Counted from the first letter of the stretch, positions 17,485 to 26,315 are shown. The stretch is DNA of 64,000 nucleotides from Sandaracinaceae bacterium (GCA_040218145.1 JAVJQK010000076.1:1-64000); one strand, 5' to 3'. Program-made: numbers and translations. Notes: generated by a model not told the origin, from the letters alone.

Positions 17485-18150
17485 GTGCGACTGGCCATCA
17501 CGATCGCGAAGCACCTGACCCTGGCGGCGCTGCTCACCAGCTGCCTGGCGACGCCGCTGCCGACGCCGCCCACGGCCGACGTGCGTCAGATGAGCCTCGT
17601 CGAGGATCAGACCGACGTGGTGGATCTCCTCGGCGGGCCGGACGCGATCTCCGGCGAGCTGTCGTCGTTGCGGGTGAGCAGCGACAGAGATCTGCGCGAG
17701 ACCGACGTGGCCGACGACGGCTCGTTCGAGGTCCTGGGGCTCGCCGCGACGGCGCCCACCGTGCTCTACCTGGAGGCGGTCACGACGGACGACGACGTCT
17801 TCCTCGTGGCCGTCACCGCGGGCCCCGGAGGCGCCGTGGTGGAGGCGCCGCCGGGTCCGGATCGAGACGGCGACGGCTCCCCCGACGCGGTCGACTGCGC
17901 GCCCGACGACGGGTCCGTGGGCGGCCAGCGCTGCCCGGCGCGAGATGTCGACGGGGACGGTCTGCCCACCCCCATCGACTGCGACGACACGGAGGCCACG
18001 GTCTTCCCGGGCGCGGTCGAGCTGTGCGACGGGCTCGACAACGACTGCGACGGCATGATCGACGAGATCGGCTGCGGAGCGCCCTGCCGTACGGACGCCG
18101 ACTGCTCGATGGGAGAGATCTGCACCGGCGGCATGTGCCGGTCCCGCTGA
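17485..18150 (+). CDS. Second MopE-like lipoprotein
   Basis: 221 aa. From GTG 17485 the signal MRLAITIAKHLTLAALLTSC ends in a lipobox. GGAGAG (17475-17480) is well placed for this start, whereas TTG 17473 would overlap it. The first half (about 25-120) is a carboxypeptidase-regulatory-like beta domain (GSFEVLGL...). The second half holds a MopE motif (DVDGDGLPTPIDCDDTEATVFPG split by short linkers, then CDGLDNDCDG) and a closing Cys unit (CRTDADCSMGEICTGGMC) nearly identical to that of the preceding protein. It lies in tandem 72 bases after the upstream gene, so it is probably co-regulated. Confidence 0.85.
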   Translation: MRLAITIAKHLTLAALLTSCLATPLPTPPTADVRQMSLVEDQTDVVDLLGGPDAISGELSSLRVSSDRDLRETDVADDGSFEVLGLAATAPTVLYLEAVTTDDDVFLVAVTAGPGGAVVEAPPGPDRDGDGSPDAVDCAPDDGSVGGQRCPARDVDGDGLPTPIDCDDTEATVFPGAVELCDGLDNDCDGMIDEIGCGAPCRTDADCSMGEICTGGMCRSR

Positions 18151-18173
18151 CCCGCACGCGGGCCGCCGTACGC

Positions 18174-18671
18174 TCACGGCATGCAGCTCGGCCCTCCGGA
18201 GCTCGGACACTCTGCGACAGCATCCGAGAAGCCTCGGACGCACATCGACATCGCGTCCTCGTCACAGGTCGCCGCCCGAACACACTCGCCCAGCGCTTCG
18301 GTATGAGGCAGGGCGCAGAGCACGTATTCGAGATGTTCGGCGACTCCGTACTCTCTCTCGAGGCAGTCGCCGGGCTCGCCCTCCCACGAGTTGTCTGACA
18401 GGCACTCGGCCTCGTCGGCGTATCGCGTGGATGGGCACGCGCAGAGCGTGTCCGCGGCGGCTTGCAGCGCTGCACGCCAGCGGATAGCCGAAGCCCGCGG
18501 GTCGGCGTCGACGGTGGCGTCGTCGCGAAGCCCACCGTCGTCGACCGGCGCGCCCCCCGCGTCGGGCCGAGCGAGCTGCGCGTCGACCTGGGCCGCGTCG
18601 GCTGGCCAACGGGAGGGATCACAGGCGCAGAGCGTGAGGGTGGCCAGGATGATCGAGTGAGCGTGGTGCAT
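18174..18671 (-). CDS. Cys-rich lipoprotein, unknown
   Basis: 165 aa. MHHAHSIILATLTLCAC is a lipoprotein signal (lipobox LCAC), followed by an Asp/Ala/Gly linker to about residue 60. The helical domain that follows holds about ten cysteines in a CX3-type spacing (TLCACPST, EAECLSDN, GDCLERE, LCALP, ECVRAATC, MCVRG), which suggests disulfide-bonded helices. AGAGGAAG precedes ATG 18671. It converges on the MopE-like gene. No family is recognised. Confidence 0.75.
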   Translation of the reverse strand: MHHAHSIILATLTLCACDPSRWPADAAQVDAQLARPDAGGAPVDDGGLRDDATVDADPRASAIRWRAALQAAADTLCACPSTRYADEAECLSDNSWEGEPGDCLEREYGVAEHLEYVLCALPHTEALGECVRAATCDEDAMSMCVRGFSDAVAECPSSGGPSCMP

Positions 18672-18796
18672 GGAGCTTCCTCTGGGTTCGCTGCGTGGAC
18701 GCCCCGGTGGGATACGCCTGGCGCACGGAACGGCTCAGGCGACGTGGAGTGTAAGCCAAACCTCCGAGCCGCGTTGGCTGTGCGAAGGAGGCGACG

Positions 18797-19594
18797 ATGA
18801 AGAGACTTCGATGGGCGTGGCTGCTGCTTCTGCTGGGGATCCCGGCGTGCGGCGGATCGATGGGCATGGACCGCGGACCGCTGGCGGCCGTGGCGGCGGA
18901 GGAGCCGATCCAGATCGACGACCAGCGCATCGCGGAGGCGCTCGCGCAGCGTCCGCAGCTCCCCGACCGCGTGTCGGTGGGCGTGTACTTCCGCGATCCT
19001 CCGGACGGCAGCTGGCGCTGGTCGTTCGAGGACCGCGAGCGCGTGATCGACGCGGCCGAGACCGTCGAGCGGGTGACGCTCTTTCCCATCTCGCGGAGCT
19101 TCATCGAGGGCACCGACCTGATGTCGCTGCGCCTCGCCGCCGCGCGGCACGGCGCGCACGCGCTGCTCGTGGTCGAGGGTCGCTCCGAGCAGGAGACGAG
19201 CGACAACGGCTGGCTCGCGACCTACCCGCTCCTGTTGCCGATCCTCTTCGCGCCGGCGCAGGAGCTCGACTCGCGCTTCACCGCCGACGCGTCGATGTAC
19301 GACGTCCGCAACGGCTTCCTCTACGTCACCGCCGAGGCGGAGGGGTTCGAGGAACAGCAGCGCGCGCACGTGTGGATCGACCACGAGGGCGGCGTCGTCG
19401 AGGCGCGGCGGCGGTCGATCGAGCACCTGCACGAGGAGCTGCGCGAGCGCCTCGCGCACCTCCTCGGGGAGCACGCGGATCAGGTGCTGACGACCGTGCC
19501 CTCCGTCGAGGAGGCGCCTCCGGAGCCGACGCCGTCGGCGACGTCCGAACCGGCGCCGGCGGTCGTCGCGGAGCCGGGGACCGACGACACCTGA
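18797..19594 (+). CDS. Lipoprotein, unknown, envelope
   Basis: 265 aa. MKRLRWAWLLLLLGIPAC is a strong lipoprotein signal (IPAC). A mixed alpha/beta domain covers about residues 38-215. LRLAAARHGAHALLVVEGR and a YPLLLPILFAP hydrophobic segment recall GNA1162-type periplasmic lipoproteins that respond to stress, though I cannot verify this. A Pro/Ala tail (235-265) follows. GAAGGAGG precedes ATG 18797. Confidence 0.75.
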   Translation: MKRLRWAWLLLLLGIPACGGSMGMDRGPLAAVAAEEPIQIDDQRIAEALAQRPQLPDRVSVGVYFRDPPDGSWRWSFEDRERVIDAAETVERVTLFPISRSFIEGTDLMSLRLAAARHGAHALLVVEGRSEQETSDNGWLATYPLLLPILFAPAQELDSRFTADASMYDVRNGFLYVTAEAEGFEEQQRAHVWIDHEGGVVEARRRSIEHLHEELRERLAHLLGEHADQVLTTVPSVEEAPPEPTPSATSEPAPAVVAEPGTDDT

Positions 19595-19650
19595 CCCCGT
19601 AGGACATTGTTGCCGGAGCACATCGTTGGCGGGCTGCGCGGGCGCCTCGG

Positions 19651-20400
19651 TCACGTGCTGGGCAGACGATCGATCCGCTCCCCGAGCGACTCGAACGCTG
19701 GATGCGCGCGACGCGCGCGCACGGCCGCCGCGTCTTCGGCGTCGGGGCTCTGCTCCAGGGAATCGAGCAGGCTCTCGGCGGCCGGCGCCGCGAGCTCGCT
19801 CTCTGGAGACTCGTCGATGAGCGTCAGCCAAGCGCGGCGCGCGAGCTGGTGCTCGTCCTTGGCGAGATGAGCTCGCCCCATCCGGAAACGCACCTCGGGC
19901 GCGTCCGCGTGATCGGGATGGCGCTCCAGGTAGAGCCGGGCGACCTCGAGCACGTCATCCCAGCGTTCGCACCGCTCGAACGCGTCGATCGCGTTGTAGA
20001 GCGCGTCGATCGCGGGCTCGTCGTCGGGCCGGGCATGCGCGAACGACAGATAGAGCTCCGCCGCCGCTTCGTACCGGTCGAGGCGGTGGAAGTAGATCTC
20101 GGCCAAGAAGAAGCGCGCTCGCTGCGTGGGCTCGGCGCCGGGCTGGCCACAGTCCTCTGCGAGGATCGCCTCGTAGCGCCGAGCCGCGCGCTCGAAGGCG
20201 GCGTCTCGTTCATCCGGCGCCGAGGCCTGCGCAGCGTGGTGCGCCTGCATCGCGTCGCTCAACGCCTCGGAGCCCTCCTGACATGGCGTCTCGCGATCGG
20301 ACACCTCCGTGTGCTCCTCGGCGCGAGCCTCGACCGGGCCCCTCGCGGGTGCGCACGAAGACACGCCGCACGCCACCAGACAAACAAGAGCCCGTCGCAT
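19651..20400 (-). CDS. TPR lipoprotein (BamD/YbgF-like arrangement)
   Basis: 249 aa. MRRALVCLVACGVSSCAPARG is a lipoprotein signal. After a charged linker come four or five tetratricopeptide-like helix pairs (about 60-230), including FFLAEIYFHRLDRYEAAAELY and YLERHPDHADAPEVRFRMGRAHL read in two pieces. Such TPR lipoproteins usually act as scaffolds at the envelope. ATG 20400 is chosen because it opens the signal peptide and has a promoter hexamer 6 bases upstream; the frame itself is open to 20550. Confidence 0.82.
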   Translation of the reverse strand: MRRALVCLVACGVSSCAPARGPVEARAEEHTEVSDRETPCQEGSEALSDAMQAHHAAQASAPDERDAAFERAARRYEAILAEDCGQPGAEPTQRARFFLAEIYFHRLDRYEAAAELYLSFAHARPDDEPAIDALYNAIDAFERCERWDDVLEVARLYLERHPDHADAPEVRFRMGRAHLAKDEHQLARRAWLTLIDESPESELAAPAAESLLDSLEQSPDAEDAAAVRARRAHPAFESLGERIDRLPST

Positions 20401-20406
20401 GCCAGC

Positions 20407-20412
20407 GGTATA
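20407..20412 (-). promoter_or_regulatory. -10 hexamer (TATACC, minus strand) for a leaderless start
   Basis: It ends 6 nt before the minus-strand ATG at 20400. It departs from TANNNT at the last base only. Confidence 0.4.
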
Positions 20413-20567
20413 GCGTCTGCGGCGCGGTGCAGGACAGCGTCGAGGCGTCGGCGCGGGGCAGCTGAACCGCAGAGGAGACCGGCCCGAGGCCCTTGACTCG
20501 CCGGGCGCCCGAACCCACCCCCCGGGCCGAATACCGAACGCGTTCAACAAACACGGGGAGGAACGAC

Positions 20568-20984
20568 ATGTCCATCGACTTCTTGACGCTCGTCTACGTC
20601 GTCTACGCCGCTACCAGCCTGGGCTTGATCGTCTGGCTGGCGCGGACGCTCGGCCGCAACGGCCAGGTGTTCCTGGAGGATGTATTCAGGGACCGCCCAC
20701 AGCTGGCGGAATCGATCAACAGGCTGCTGGTGGTCGGCTTCTACCTGATCAACCTCGGATACGCGGCGGTGATGCTCGAAGGAGGCGTCGCGGGCTCACT
20801 CCGGCAGGGCCTGGAGGCCCTCGCGACCAAGCTCGGCTGGCTGCTCCTCTCGCTCGGAATCATGCACTTCATGAACATGTTCGTCTTCTACCGGATCCGG
20901 CGACGGGTCGGCCTCGCGGCGGCGCCTCCGCTCCGTGAGACCGGGCGCGTGGCCCCGGCGGTGGGCGCGGCCCATGCCGGCTGA
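20568..20984 (+). CDS. Small integral membrane protein, unknown
   Basis: 138 aa with three predicted membrane helices (about residues 5-27, 50-72 and 87-110) and a short cytoplasmic tail. GGGGAGGAA stands before ATG 20568. It overlaps the following DCC-family gene by 11 bases, so the two are likely co-translated. No family name is assigned. Confidence 0.75.
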   Translation: MSIDFLTLVYVVYAATSLGLIVWLARTLGRNGQVFLEDVFRDRPQLAESINRLLVVGFYLINLGYAAVMLEGGVAGSLRQGLEALATKLGWLLLSLGIMHFMNMFVFYRIRRRVGLAAAPPLRETGRVAPAVGAAHAG

Positions 20985-21411
20985 CCGGGTCGATGGGCTG
21001 CTCGTCCTCTACGACTCGAGGTGCCCGTTCTGCGTGCGCTGCCGTCAGTGGCTCGAGGCGCGCGCGCAGCTCGTGCCGTTGCGCTTCGCCTGCTGCCACG
21101 CGCCGACGACGCGCGAGCGCTTCGGGGCCGTCGAGGGTCTGGCCGAGCAGCTCGTCGTGGTCGCGGACGACGGCCGCTACTGGAGCGGCCCCGAGGCGTT
21201 CCTCGTCTGCGCTTGGGCGCTGGACCTGACCTTCGGGTTCACCGGCCTCCTCTCGTCGAAGTGGCTGTGGCCGCTCACCCGCGCGCTCTTCGCCGCGGTG
21301 GCCGCGAACCGAGCGAGCCTCGGTGCCCTGCTCGGCGTCTCCTGCCACGGAGCCGAGTGCAGGGTCGCGCATCCGCATACACAGCCGCGCGCCCGGGGCG
21401 CATATCGCTGA
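20974..21411 (+). CDS. DCC family thiol-disulfide oxidoreductase-like protein (DUF393)
   Basis: 145 aa. The N-terminal LVLYDSRCPFCVRCRQW (about residues 10-26) matches the YDXXCPXC signature of the DCC family, with both motif cysteines (CPFC) kept; the canonical Gly-Asp is Ser-Arg here. A hydrophobic segment (about 85-115) follows, as in many members. The partner is probably the membrane protein that overlaps it. The start at 20974 is the first ATG; an alternative GTG lies slightly upstream. Confidence 0.8.
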   Translation: MPADRVDGLLVLYDSRCPFCVRCRQWLEARAQLVPLRFACCHAPTTRERFGAVEGLAEQLVVVADDGRYWSGPEAFLVCAWALDLTFGFTGLLSSKWLWPLTRALFAAVAANRASLGALLGVSCHGAECRVAHPHTQPRARGAYR

Positions 21412-21432
21412 AGCCGACCTTCCGCCGAGCGC

Positions 21433-23343
21433 TCAGCGACCGTCGAGGGGGATGTAGCGCTCGGGGTAGACCGGGCGGCCATGGTCGAGGATGCGGCGGT
21501 TGTAGGCGCCGATGCCCATGGCTTGCGTGTCGCTCAGCGGCGCGGTCGAGGGCGAGACGTAGGTCTCGATGCGGTTCTGCAGGGCGGGGTCGAACCGCCC
21601 CACGGTCAGCGATCCGTGGAAGCCGGCGTCGGTGGAGTTGCTGCCGCCGGTTCCGTCCCAGTTGGCCGCGTGCAGCAGCGGCTCGTCGGAGGTCCAGATC
21701 ACCGAGTCCACCAGCGCGACGAGGCGCGCGGCGTCGTCGGCGTGCTCGCCCTGCCCCCAGTACATGCGGTTCTCGATGGCGGTGGCCCAGAAGCTGATGA
21801 CGTCGGCCCCGTGCGAGGTGTCCTGCACGCGTGGGTTGTCCCACTCCTGATAGAGGGCGAACGCGGCCGGGTCGGCGGGGTTGTCGAGCAGGCGGCTCCG
21901 GAGGCTCTCGCCGGCCCAGCTCGGCATGCCGCGGAACGAGATCGCCTCGAAGACGTCGAGGTAAGCGCGCTCGCCGGTGATGAGGTGGAGCTCCATCCCG
22001 AGGCGCGCCCAGTGGCTCGCGATGTGGGTGCGGCTCCGGTAGATCTGCGACAGCCCGGTCGGGTCGACCTGCACCCACTTCTCCCAGATGTGGGTCCGCG
22101 TGAACTCGAGGATGGCGTCGTAGCGGGCCTGGTAGTCGCGCGTCGCGCGCAAGGTGGGCGAGTGGTGCATCACCCGAAGCAGCGTGCCGACCATGCGGTA
22201 CAGGTAGATCTCCCAGAGGCTGGTGCCTTCGGCCGCGCGTCGAGCTCCGTACCTCGCCTCGTCCGAAGGCCAACCGAGGTAGCCGGCGTTGTTGCCGGCC
22301 ACGGGCACCGCGTCGGCGATCGTGTTCTCGATGAGCATCAGCGCGTCGTCGAGGAGCGCCAGGTCGCCGGTGGCCATCCAGCCGTGCACGAGGCCCTCGA
22401 GCGCGTAGAATAGGAAGTAATATTGCTGCCGGTCGTTGCCGCTGGTCGACTGCGCGATGGCGTCGGCGCGGTCGCCCGCCCACTCGGCGTCGAGGAGGGC
22501 CTTCCACGCCTCGACGGTGCGCACCCCGGGGACGGGCGCGGGGACGTCGATGCGCCAGCCCTTCTCGACCAGGCTCTGGTACGCGGCCTGCGCCGCCATC
22601 GTCAGCCCACCCGCGTTGCCGGCGAGGAGGAGCTCCCCGTCGCGCTGGCCGTGGGCGTCGAGGGTCATGACGATCCGGTCGAGCGCCTCCGCGGGGAGTC
22701 GGTTGCCGGTGGCGTTCACGTACTCGAGATTCGGGTTCGCGCTCAGGTCGAGCTCGGTCAGCGTGTTGTCATAGATCCAGAGGAGGCGCAGGGTGGAGAG
22801 CGCGCTCAGGTCGATGGCCTCGAGCGCGCCCGAGCGGATCGTGAGGTTGTCGACGCGCGCGAGACCGGAGACGTCGATCGAGCGGACCGGGTTGTTCCGC
22901 AGCGCGAAGGTGGTCGCCGCGGACAGGAGGGAGGCGCCCTCGATCGCGGTGACCCCCGCGTCGTCGAGCTGAAACGACGTCACGCCAGCGAAGGCGTCCG
23001 CGCTCTCGACGGTCACGGTGACCGGTCCGCTGCTCCCCGAGAGGTCGAACGTGGGCGCGTCGTCGTCGACCGAGCGCTCGTCGACCCCGGGCCCGGCGAC
23101 GGTCCACCGGAGGACGGCGCCGTCGTTGAGGACCTCGCGGGGTGACCAGTCGGAGCGGGTCGACGTGACCGTGAGGACGAGCGCATCGGCGCCCCCCGGT
23201 GGCCCTCCATCGGGCGGCGCGGCGTCGGGCCTCGGCGCGCGCGCGTCGGCGCTGGCGTCTGCGTCTCCGACAGGTGGCCCGCCGCAAGCCGCGAGCCCCA
23301 GTCCGAGCAGAAGAAGGACGAGCTGGCGGGGAGACGTGCGCAT
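21433..23343 (-). CDS. Lipoprotein with leucine-rich repeats and a helical-toroid enzyme-like domain
   Basis: 636 aa. MRTSPRQLVLLLLGLGLAAC is a lipoprotein signal, followed by an Asp/Ala/Pro linker to about residue 50. Residues 55-250 hold a beta domain and about four leucine-rich repeats (LRLLWIYDNTLTELDLS, LEYVNATGNRLP). Residues 265-636 are helix-rich with conserved aromatic/acidic clusters (WDNPRVQDTSHGADVISFW) like the alpha/alpha toroids of polysaccharide lyases, glycoside hydrolases and glucuronyl epimerases. I cannot pick the activity. It is divergent from the polysaccharide-lyase-like gene at 23507, which hints at a shared substrate. Confidence 0.78.
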   Translation of the reverse strand: MRTSPRQLVLLLLGLGLAACGGPPVGDADASADARAPRPDAAPPDGGPPGGADALVLTVTSTRSDWSPREVLNDGAVLRWTVAGPGVDERSVDDDAPTFDLSGSSGPVTVTVESADAFAGVTSFQLDDAGVTAIEGASLLSAATTFALRNNPVRSIDVSGLARVDNLTIRSGALEAIDLSALSTLRLLWIYDNTLTELDLSANPNLEYVNATGNRLPAEALDRIVMTLDAHGQRDGELLLAGNAGGLTMAAQAAYQSLVEKGWRIDVPAPVPGVRTVEAWKALLDAEWAGDRADAIAQSTSGNDRQQYYFLFYALEGLVHGWMATGDLALLDDALMLIENTIADAVPVAGNNAGYLGWPSDEARYGARRAAEGTSLWEIYLYRMVGTLLRVMHHSPTLRATRDYQARYDAILEFTRTHIWEKWVQVDPTGLSQIYRSRTHIASHWARLGMELHLITGERAYLDVFEAISFRGMPSWAGESLRSRLLDNPADPAAFALYQEWDNPRVQDTSHGADVISFWATAIENRMYWGQGEHADDAARLVALVDSVIWTSDEPLLHAANWDGTGGSNSTDAGFHGSLTVGRFDPALQNRIETYVSPSTAPLSDTQAMGIGAYNRRILDHGRPVYPERYIPLDGR

Positions 23344-23349
23344 CCGGCC

Positions 23350-23355
23350 ATCCTA
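23350..23355 (-). promoter_or_regulatory. -10 hexamer (TAGGAT, minus strand) for a leaderless start
   Basis: It ends 6 nt before the minus-strand ATG at 23343. It mirrors the element serving the divergent gene at 23507. Confidence 0.5.
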
Positions 23356-23493
23356 CGCGCGGACGCGCTCTCGGGCCGGAGAGCATTCGTACACCGTGCG
23401 ATTCCGGAGCCCCTCCGCGTGGCTCGGGAAAGAGGGCCGAGCGCACCGGGTTTTCGCGCGGCGGGCGTAATCGCTCGCGGCGAGGGCGCGCGG

Positions 23494-23499
23494 TACCCT
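23494..23499 (+). promoter_or_regulatory. -10 hexamer (TACCCT) for a leaderless start
   Basis: It ends 7 nt before ATG 23507, with no Shine-Dalgarno between them. Confidence 0.45.
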
Positions 23500-23506
23500 C
23501 GACGGC

Positions 23507-25165
23507 ATGCGTACCCTCGTAGCTCTCCTGGTCCTCGCCTTCCCCTGCACCGCGGCCGCGCAGCTCGACGCGTGGGCCGAGGGGCGCGACGCGACGGACG
23601 ACGGCGCGACGCGTGACTTCTACAACCGCGGCGCGGGCCTGCGGTGGCGGCAGCGGCTCGGGGACTGGACCGACCGGGACGGCGTGCTCCACGGCGACGC
23701 GCCCTGGGCGACGACGATGATCGAGGACACCGACTCCGAGCGGTGGATCGAGTGGGACGTCACCGACCTGGTCGCCGCCTGGCTCGACGGCTCGGTGCCG
23801 GAGCGCGGGTTCTACCTGCACGGGCGCAACTTCGTTTTCTCGAGCCGGGAGGGCGCGAGCCCGCCCCAGCTGGTCATCGACGGCGCGACGCTCGAGCCCA
23901 CGGCCGACACCCATCTGGAGGAGTCGACCTACCAGCAGCAGGGCGAAGGCGAAGAGCTCCGCGCCGGTCGCGCCCTGCTGCGCTTCGATCTCTCCGGGGT
24001 CTCCGAGGTGAGCCGCGCGACGCTGCGCCTGTACACGCTGCGGCAGTACGGGAGCGGAGCCGTGGGCGTGCACGCGGTCACGACCGGGCGCGCGGCGCCG
24101 GCGCCCGAGGCGGGGATCGCCGCCGCATACGAGATGGACGAGGGCATCGCAGACCACCCGGACGTGTTGCTCTACGAGGACTACGAGGCGGCCGACTGGA
24201 TGAGCCACTGGACGACGCACGGCGGGAGCTTCGACATCACGGAGGCCGACGACGGCGCCTTCGGGTTCGCGCCGTTGTCCGGACGCGCGCTCCGCGTGCT
24301 CCTCGAGGAAGGCGCGCTGACCGCCTTGAACTCGCACTACGACTTCATGGACGAGGTCGGCGAGGAGCCCGAGGAGATCTACTTCCGCTACTACCTGCGC
24401 TTCGGGGACGACTGGAACCAGACCGTCCAGGGCGGGAAGATGCCGGGGATCAGCGGCACCTACGGACGGGCCGGCTGGGGCGGGCGCCGATCCGACGGCA
24501 CCAACGGCTGGTCCGCGCGCGGCTCCTTCAGCGAGAGCGTGCCCGACGGCAACCCCCTCGCGCGGCGGACGGTGCTCGGCAACTACGTCTACCACGCGGA
24601 CATGGAGGGGACGTACGGCGACGGCTACCCGTGGATCGAGAGCTGGGGAGCGGAGGGGCGCGGCGGGCTCCTCGAACCGGGCCGCTGGGCGTGCCTCGAG
24701 ATGCACGTGCGGCTCAACACGCCGGGCGAGAACGACGGGGTGCTGCGCGCCTGGGTCGACGGCGTGCTCTCGATGGAGCGGACCGACATGCGCTTCCGCG
24801 ACGTGGACTCGCTGCGCATCGAGCGCATCTGGATGAACATCTACCACGGCGGCACGGCGCCCTCGCCGTACGATCAGCACGCGTTCATCGACCACGTCGT
24901 GGTCGCGCGGAGCTACATCGGCCCGATGGACGGCTTCGCTCCGGAGCCGCCGCGCGACGGCGGCGTCCCGATGGGCGACGCTGGAGGACCGCCCACCACC
25001 GGGGACAGCGCCGCGCCGTCGCGGGACGGTGGCGCCGCCCTCCCGGACGGAGGCTCGGGTGAGACCGCGGCCGGCTGCGGCTGCCGAACGGTCGGTGGGT
25101 CGCGATCGGTCGGCGCGGGCTTCCTCCTCGGGCTCCTGGCGCTGCTCGTACGACGGCGCCGCTGA
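23507..25165 (+). CDS. Exported polysaccharide-lyase-like protein with DNRLRE modules and a MYXO-CTERM anchor
   Basis: 552 aa. The Sec signal MRTLVALLVLAFPCTAAAQ is followed by one DNRLRE/CBM96-type carbohydrate module (about 20-125, with WDVTDLVAAWLDG) and a second partial copy (125-205). A jelly-roll domain (about 215-465) contains IYFRYYLRFGDDW and QGGKMPGISG, close to PL14-type alginate lyases (GGKLPG). The tail is a Gly/Asp linker, then CGCR, one membrane helix and RRRR. This matches the MYXO-CTERM signal, whose Cys is processed by myxosortase for surface anchoring. It probably degrades uronic-acid polysaccharide at the cell surface. Confidence 0.85.
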   Translation: MRTLVALLVLAFPCTAAAQLDAWAEGRDATDDGATRDFYNRGAGLRWRQRLGDWTDRDGVLHGDAPWATTMIEDTDSERWIEWDVTDLVAAWLDGSVPERGFYLHGRNFVFSSREGASPPQLVIDGATLEPTADTHLEESTYQQQGEGEELRAGRALLRFDLSGVSEVSRATLRLYTLRQYGSGAVGVHAVTTGRAAPAPEAGIAAAYEMDEGIADHPDVLLYEDYEAADWMSHWTTHGGSFDITEADDGAFGFAPLSGRALRVLLEEGALTALNSHYDFMDEVGEEPEEIYFRYYLRFGDDWNQTVQGGKMPGISGTYGRAGWGGRRSDGTNGWSARGSFSESVPDGNPLARRTVLGNYVYHADMEGTYGDGYPWIESWGAEGRGGLLEPGRWACLEMHVRLNTPGENDGVLRAWVDGVLSMERTDMRFRDVDSLRIERIWMNIYHGGTAPSPYDQHAFIDHVVVARSYIGPMDGFAPEPPRDGGVPMGDAGGPPTTGDSAAPSRDGGAALPDGGSGETAAGCGCRTVGGSRSVGAGFLLGLLALLVRRRR

Positions 25166-25166
25166 C

Positions 25167-25803
25167 CTATCGGTGCCCGAACGCCCAGCTGAGCAGGACG
25201 ATCAGCGCGACGAGGCCGAGGAGCATGGCTCCGGTCCAGACGAGCGTGCGCTTCGCCTGCGCCTGCCCCTGTTGCCGCGCGGCCTCGCGCTCCTGCGCCC
25301 TCGCCAGTGACGCGGCGTGCTCGTCGAGATCCACGATGTAGCCATCTCGCAAGTCGCGCTGCCCATGCTCGAGCGTGTCCGCGTAAGCCGCGAGGAACGC
25401 CTCGAGCGTCTCGGCGTGAACCGGCCGCGGCTCGTCGTCGTGGATGAACTCGATGACCGCGCCGGACCCGCACATCCAGCACGAGGAGCTGCCCACAGCC
25501 GTCGGACGCGAAGGGCACCCAGTCCGGGTCCCACCAGCTCGCGGGCCAACCCTCCTCGCTGGCCAGACCGTCCATCATCGCCTTCTCTCTCGCGCACGAC
25601 TCGGCGTCGAGCAGATGGAACGCCTCGAAGAAGGGGACGGCCGCGTCGTCCCGCTGCCCGTTCCACCGCGCGAGGAAGGACGCGAGGGGTCCCACCGCGT
25701 CGCTCGCTCCGGGCGCGAAGTACGGCTCGTCCACGTGCTCCGCGAACCAGCGCTCGAGGCGGTCCATCGCGCGGCGGAGCTCGGTCTCGTTCTGGCGATA
25801 CAC
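25167..25803 (-). pseudogene. SMI1/KNR4-like tail-anchored protein, frameshifted
   Basis: Reading from GTG 25803, residues 1-110 are SMI1/KNR4-like, including WPASWWDPDWVPFASDG and CGQLLVLD. Near 25461-25475 this frame loses homology, and the frame one base over continues the family pattern (GAVIEFIHDDEPRPVH, LEAFLAAYADTLEHG). That frame then has a charged linker and one C-terminal membrane helix (LVWTGAMLLGLVALIVLL), stopping at 25167. One extra base, or two missing, in the GC-rich GGGTCCGGCG region explains it. Joined, it would be about 211 aa. Causes could be a real mutation, programmed slippage or a sequence error. SMI1 proteins are often contact-toxin immunity proteins, but no toxin gene is adjacent. 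Confidence 0.75.
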
Positions 25804-25892
25804 GGCGGGAGTATGCTCGACCGCGCACGCCCCCGCAGGCCGAGAGCTCGGCTATCGTAGGAAGCTCTGGCGACACGGATGGAGAACGACCG

Positions 25893-26273
25893 ATGATGCA
25901 GCCCCAGCCCATGATCGTGGTGAGTGACGTCGAGGCCGCCTCCACGTGGTTCCAGTCCGTGCTCGGACTCCGATCGGCCCACGGCGGCGAGGAATACGAG
26001 ATGCTCATGGACGGCGACGTGATGGTCGCGCAGCTCCATCGCTGGGAGGCCCACGAGCACCCCCACCTCGGCGACGAGTCCGACGCGTCCCGGGGCAACG
26101 GCGTGCTCTTGTGGTTCGCCACCGACGACTTCGACGCGCTCCTCGAGAGAGTCGAGAGCGCAGCCGCGACGGTGCTCGACGGACCGCTCCACAACCCGAA
26201 CGCCCAGCAGCGCGAGATCTGGCTGGCGGGACCCGAAGGCTATCGAGTCGTCGTCGCCGGACCCCGCGGCTGA
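25893..26273 (+). CDS. VOC-superfamily (glyoxalase/bleomycin-resistance-like) protein
   Basis: 126 aa, one vicinal-oxygen-chelate domain. PMIVVSDVEAASTWFQSVLGL (read 7-27) is the typical first beta-alpha-beta module. A central GVLLWFATDDFDALLERV and closing EIWLAGPEGYRVVVAG complete the pattern. Catalytic type is undetermined. GGAG lies ahead of the paired ATGs 25893/25896. Confidence 0.85.
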   Translation: MMQPQPMIVVSDVEAASTWFQSVLGLRSAHGGEEYEMLMDGDVMVAQLHRWEAHEHPHLGDESDASRGNGVLLWFATDDFDALLERVESAAATVLDGPLHNPNAQQREIWLAGPEGYRVVVAGPRG

Positions 26274-26315
26274 TCCCCCTCCGGATGATTCGTCGCGCCG
26301 CGTGTCACTCGGAGC

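Noticed and set aside
17813-19831. Minus-strand 672-codon frame across the second MopE gene and its neighbours
   Set aside because: Compositional; real genes on both strands cover it in other frames.
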